Part shown: one piece after another, positions 60,405-64,000 of the stretch
How the letters are laid out: each line of letters starts with the position of its first letter
How positions within the stretch are numbered: the first letter of the stretch is position 1
DNA from: JAMZMI01 sp049115715
GTDB lineage: Bacteria; Bacteroidota; Bacteroidia; Cytophagales; Cyclobacteriaceae
Reading direction: 5' to 3'
DNA: 64,000 bases
Assembly: GCA_049115715.1 (NCBI GenBank)
Contig: JAGDZQ010000014.1
Coordinates: forward strand, 4,461-68,460
Notes under the pieces: generated by a model
Seen by the model: only the letters and a program-made list of their open reading frames with translations
Told to the model about the DNA's origin: nothing
Database searches by the model: none
Made by a program: the position numbers and the translations under genes

Positions 60405-62126
60405 GTGAAAAGTGTCCTCTATATTGTATTAGTGCTATTTTCTTTTTTGGCCGTAAGCCAAAAACATCCATTGTCTAAGAGCGACTCTGGTATCATTCAT
60501 CATAATATTGAGAAGTACGATTTTCTTCTTGAGAAAAATGATATTAGAGGGGCATCTGGTGCTCTCAATGATGTCGCTTTTGTCTATTGGAACAATAACC
60601 ACTACCAGGAAGCAGCAGAATACTATGAGAAATCCCTAACTCTCAATAAGCAGGTATCCAATGAAAATGGGGTGGCCATGATTAACAATAATCTTGGTAT
60701 GCTATATGCTGATTTAGGAGATTATCAAAAGTCTCTGGACAATTTCAATAAGACATTGGCCGCAAGAAGGGCTGGTAAAGAACCAATTGGAATAATATCT
60801 TCCTTAATCAACATGTCGGTCGTTTTGAATAATCTGGAGCGATATGAGGAGTCAGTTGTTCACCTTTCAGAGGCGCTTGATATCTCGCGCGAATTATATG
60901 ATAAACATCAAATGAGAAGCGTGTATGGTATGCTCTCTGAGACCTACGAGAAAATGGGAGAAGTCGATAAATCCCTAAAGTATTTTGACTTATACAAGAC
61001 CTTTCATGAAGAAATTCAAAGGGAAACCGTCAAGGTTATCAATGAAGAATTGAAGAAAGAAAAGTTACAGAAACAGGTAGTAGAAGCAGAAAAAGCTAAA
61101 AAGGAGAATGAACTGCTCAGAAAGGAATTGGAGATTTATAAGCAAGATCAGCTCATTCAATCCAAAGACTCATTAAATCAGGAACTTTACTCTGACCTTT
61201 CCAAGAATCAGATCGCAATACAACTTCTCGAAAATGAGAAACGAGTAAGCGAGTTAGAAGCCGCATCTCAGGAACTCAAAACTGAGCAACTAATTGTAGA
61301 GCGGAGAAACCTCATTATTACTGTTCTCATCATTATTATTTCCGTTTTGATTATTTCGGTATTAGTTCTAATTGTCCTTCGCAAGACGAAAAAGCATGCC
61401 GCAAGCTTAAGTAAGAAAAACCAAGCCATTGAAATACAAAGTATTGCCTTGAGAGAAGCCAATGACCTGAAGGATAAAATGTTTTCGATAATTGCTCATG
61501 ATTTAAGAAGTCCGATAAGCTCACTTCAAGGGTTTTTCATGGCGATTGATAGTTTTGAAGTTGGGGAGGAATTGCGAGGCGCTCTGGGCAGTGTGGAATC
61601 ACAACTTACGAGCAGTGCCACTTTACTTGATAATCTGCTTACATGGTCAAGGTCTCAGATTCAAAATGCTGATCCAATTATTGAGAACGTAGATGTAAGA
61701 GCTCTTGTGGATGAATCATTTCAACTACTTCAGTTTCAAGCGGAAAAGAAAAACGTTAAACTCACCAATCTTATTTCTGATGATTGTCAGCTCAGGTCGG
61801 ATAAAAACATGATCAACATAGTTATCAGAAACCTGGTACAGAATGCTGTGAAATTCACCCCCAAGGGAGGTGAAGTGAAAGTCGGTTTTGAAGTTGACAG
61901 AGGACATAAGCTTATAAGTATTTCAGATACTGGTGTTGGGATGGATCAGGACAAAATTGAGAAACTCTTCGACATCAGCACCAATAGAAGTACTGAAGGA
62001 ACCAACCGGGAAAAAGGATCTGGATTGGGACTCATTTTATGCAAGGAATTGATTGAGAAAATCGATGGCTTGATAGAAGTTTCCAGCAAACCAGGAACAG
62101 GATCTGTTTTTAGATTGAAATTTTAA
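60405..62126 (+). CDS. sensor histidine kinase with periplasmic TPR domain
   Basis: 573 residues from GTG 60405, which gives a clean signal peptide (K-S-V-L-Y-I-V-L-V-L-F-S-F). The frame has no ATG before it; a TTG at 60357 is the alternative. Four or so TPR units cover about 45-205 (Y-Q-E-A-A-E-Y-Y-E-K-S-L, then Y-Q-K-S-L-D-N-F-N-K-T-L). A long coiled coil covers 215-300 and one membrane segment 302-326. Phospho-acceptor His365 is in I-I-A-H-D-L-R-S-P. The ATPase domain has N, G1 (D-T-G-V-G-M) and G2 (G-S-G-L-G-L). No response regulator is adjacent. Confidence 0.9.
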   Translation: MKSVLYIVLVLFSFLAVSQKHPLSKSDSGIIHHNIEKYDFLLEKNDIRGASGALNDVAFVYWNNNHYQEAAEYYEKSLTLNKQVSNENGVAMINNNLGMLYADLGDYQKSLDNFNKTLAARRAGKEPIGIISSLINMSVVLNNLERYEESVVHLSEALDISRELYDKHQMRSVYGMLSETYEKMGEVDKSLKYFDLYKTFHEEIQRETVKVINEELKKEKLQKQVVEAEKAKKENELLRKELEIYKQDQLIQSKDSLNQELYSDLSKNQIAIQLLENEKRVSELEAASQELKTEQLIVERRNLIITVLIIIISVLIISVLVLIVLRKTKKHAASLSKKNQAIEIQSIALREANDLKDKMFSIIAHDLRSPISSLQGFFMAIDSFEVGEELRGALGSVESQLTSSATLLDNLLTWSRSQIQNADPIIENVDVRALVDESFQLLQFQAEKKNVKLTNLISDDCQLRSDKNMINIVIRNLVQNAVKFTPKGGEVKVGFEVDRGHKLISISDTGVGMDQDKIEKLFDISTNRSTEGTNREKGSGLGLILCKELIEKIDGLIEVSSKPGTGSVFRLKF

Positions 62127-62153
62127 GCAAACCACTTACCAGCCTATTCATAT

Positions 62154-63887
62154 ATGAAACATTTCGTCATTTCAGCCATAGCTGTTTTTATCTTAAATGG
62201 CTTGATTGCACAGGACAAACCAACGCATCATACAGACTCCACTGGCAATCTTTATTGGAGAAAATCGACCCCTATCTATCTATTTATTTCGGATAGCCCG
62301 AATGGAGAAAAGGAACGTTTGAAAAGCCAGTCCACAGAAAAGTATGCTGATCCGTTTTATCTAGATACAGAAGGTGTCAATTATATCAGGTCAAGAGACG
62401 CGGTGGATCCGGTGACTAAGAAAGTAGTCTCTGGGCAAGAAGTGCTGTTCGAGGTATATGCTGATGGTATAGCCCCCATTAGTACGATTTCATATGAGAA
62501 CGTAAGTAAATACAAGAGCCCTGAGAACGTATACTACCAACATGGGCTTGAAGCGATTATTACATCTGAAGATGAAATGTCTGGGGTAAGAAAGCTTAGT
62601 TATTCAATCAATGATGAACCTTTCAAAGCATATCAAAAACCGATTGTGTTCTCCAAGCAAGGAAACTATAATCTTCGCGTATTTTCAGAAGACAATGTAG
62701 GTAACGTAGAAGAAGCTCAATCAGTTAGTTTTATAATCGATCAAGAATCTCCTTACAGTGAAATCAATGTTAATGGTATAACGGAAGAGAAAGTGATGTC
62801 TTTGGGATCTAAAATGTACCTACTGGCGTATGATTCTCTCTCTGGAGTCAAGTCTGTTAGTTTTAGATTCGACGATCAGCCTAATCAAAAGTATAATGGG
62901 CAGGATATTCCTTTCAATAAATTGGATGAGGGCGAGCACACGATTACCTATTTTTCGGAAGATAATGTAGGAAACATAGAAGCTGAAGAGTCCTTTACGT
63001 TTTTCCTTGACAGATCAGCTCCCCTTATGGTGGCAGATGTGTTGGGAGATCGCTTTATCGTTGATGATGAAATCTATTTTTCAGGTAGAACGAAATTGAA
63101 ACTTACTGCTGTAGATAATAAAGTAGGTGTGAAGGCAATCATGTTTTCTATTGATGATAAGCCATTTTCTAAATATGAAAATCCATTTTACTTACCTAGT
63201 GTTTCAGGTACCCATTTAATAAGATACTACTCTGTTGATAACCTCAATAATTCTACTGCGGACTCCAAAAAAAGCAACTACTTAGGCAAAGGTGGATTTG
63301 AAGAATTTAAGCATAATGTCAATAAGTTTTATGTAGACCTCACCGGACCACTTATCGATCATAAAGTTCAGAACTATTCTTTTGTAAGAGAAGATACACT
63401 CTATATTGGACCCAACTCCAAAATCAAGCTTACCGGTCAGGATCCTGAGTCAGGGTTAAAAGAGCTGTCCTATTCGGTAAATGGAGAAGTAGGTGAACAT
63501 AAGTATGAAGAGCCATTCACGCTTTCTCAGGAGGGTTTTACAACTGTAGATTACTTTGGGTATGACAATGTGAATAATAGAAATATTTCTAAGTTCTCAT
63601 TTTATCTTGACTCAACTAAGCCAGACATATTTATACAATTTAACACCGGTAGCACACGCACAAGGAGTGGGCTGGAGGAATACCCTGTTACAGCTGGTAT
63701 ATTTTTATCCGCAACGGACAAAACCTCGGGTATAAGCAAGCTTTATTATAAACTGGGAAACGAGCCTGAGAAGAATTATGCTGGTCTAATTACCAACATC
63801 AAAAAAGGAAAACATAAGCTCATCGTTCGAGCTATTGATTTCTTGAATAATGAAACAGTCAAGGAGGTAGAATTCTATATCAAATAA
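62154..63887 (+). CDS. secreted protein with five OmpL47-type Ig-like repeats
   Basis: 577 residues. Signal peptide 1-19 (ending L-I-A-Q). After a unique N-terminal part there are five repeats of about 90-100 residues starting near 142, 229, 323, 432 and 524. Each opens (S/V)-G-(V/L/I)-x-x-(L/V/I) and most contain a D-N-V-G-N- or D-x-x-N-N-type turn and a closing F-x-x-D strand. This is the OmpL47-type/bacterial Ig-like architecture of surface or periplasmic proteins. It begins 27 bases after the kinase gene, so they may share a transcript. Function unknown. Confidence 0.8.
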   Translation: MKHFVISAIAVFILNGLIAQDKPTHHTDSTGNLYWRKSTPIYLFISDSPNGEKERLKSQSTEKYADPFYLDTEGVNYIRSRDAVDPVTKKVVSGQEVLFEVYADGIAPISTISYENVSKYKSPENVYYQHGLEAIITSEDEMSGVRKLSYSINDEPFKAYQKPIVFSKQGNYNLRVFSEDNVGNVEEAQSVSFIIDQESPYSEINVNGITEEKVMSLGSKMYLLAYDSLSGVKSVSFRFDDQPNQKYNGQDIPFNKLDEGEHTITYFSEDNVGNIEAEESFTFFLDRSAPLMVADVLGDRFIVDDEIYFSGRTKLKLTAVDNKVGVKAIMFSIDDKPFSKYENPFYLPSVSGTHLIRYYSVDNLNNSTADSKKSNYLGKGGFEEFKHNVNKFYVDLTGPLIDHKVQNYSFVREDTLYIGPNSKIKLTGQDPESGLKELSYSVNGEVGEHKYEEPFTLSQEGFTTVDYFGYDNVNNRNISKFSFYLDSTKPDIFIQFNTGSTRTRSGLEEYPVTAGIFLSATDKTSGISKLYYKLGNEPEKNYAGLITNIKKGKHKLIVRAIDFLNNETVKEVEFYIK

Positions 63888-63892
63888 GAAAA

Positions 63893-63935
63893 AGTAGTAA
63901 GAAGCTCAATAGAAATTCAAATTGAGCTTCCTACT
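63893..63935. terminator. hairpin after the Ig-repeat gene
   Basis: Perfect 10-bp stem GAAGCTCAAT/ATTGAGCTTC (63901-63930), extended by AGTA/TACT past one mismatch. No long T-run, so a terminator or 3' processing hairpin. Confidence 0.55.
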
Positions 63936-64000
63936 TCAGGCCACTCCTGATAAATACATATATGTTAGGTTTTGATGGACGGATTTAATTTCCAGTCTCT

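Noticed and set aside
1..64000. tRNA or rRNA genes, CRISPR arrays, insertion sequences
   Set aside because: All gaps were read; none contains a tRNA-like T-loop with acceptor stem, regularly spaced repeats, or transposase fragments.

Overview
The window looks like a chromosomal segment of a marine-type Bacteroidota bacterium, most likely order Cytophagales. The supporting signs are: an AT-rich genome with almost no Shine-Dalgarno sites; promoters of the Bacteroidota form TTTG-N18/19-TAnnTTTG (clear before rplU, rpsP and sucA); Bacteroidota-specific families (WbqC, DUF2911, DUF4270, DUF4286, outer-membrane beta-barrel receptor, SPOR lipoprotein); a Rho with a long charged N-terminal insert; and a GlsB/GlsA-type glycine-lipid pair. 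I see no tRNA, rRNA, CRISPR array, insertion sequence or prophage. The window is mostly well-kept core genome.

Layout. 1-8 kb: the end of a Sua5/YciO gene, a WbqC protein, clpC, a secreted esterase, and class Ia ribonucleotide reductase nrdB-nrdA on the minus strand behind a 482-bp gap with two perfect DnaA boxes. 8.4-9.6 kb: rplU-rpmA, facing a solitary NUMOD4/HNH endonuclease-like gene. 9.7-16.4 kb: a minus-strand carotenoid operon, cruF - CarH-like MerR/B12 regulator - ECF sigma - crtI - crtB - crtYcd - ispH - crtZ, with a 12-bp inverted repeat laid over the sigma-gene promoter. 16.4-23.9 kb: DUF4286, GNAT, serS, a structured intergenic element, rho, the glycine-lipid pair and a DUF2911/TPR protein. 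23.9-38 kb: rfbD, an AlaDH/PNT-like oxidoreductase, a membrane methyltransferase, the minus-strand run (GT5-only protein - DUF4270 - glmS - ridA - gltX - small protein), the divergent panC-panD-flippase run, a zinc peptidase, an acyl-CoA dehydrogenase and an AraC regulator.

38-48 kb: two small membrane proteins, then a phosphate locus: two Na/Pi cotransporters diverging from an OprO/P-type porin, with 11-bp-phased repeats between them that resemble a Pho box. A TonB-dependent-receptor-like barrel follows, then a double-hairpin element and an M20 amidohydrolase. 47-54 kb: secA and its overlapping SPOR lipoprotein gene, dapF, and the rpsP-rimM-trmD-rplS operon with an S16 carrying a very long acidic tail. 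54.5-60.3 kb: the 2-oxoglutarate dehydrogenase complex sucA-sucB-lpdA. 60.4-63.9 kb: a periplasmic-TPR histidine kinase next to a secreted five-repeat Ig-like (OmpL47-type) protein.

The most promising regulatory logic is in three places: the putative B12-photoreceptor/ECF-sigma switch in the carotenoid operon, the phased repeats between the phosphate genes, and the DnaA boxes before nrdB. Two intergenic structured elements (about 18.70-18.81 kb and 45.76-45.85 kb) are not explained by any gene. All functions are assigned from sequence reading and family knowledge alone; no database search was run.
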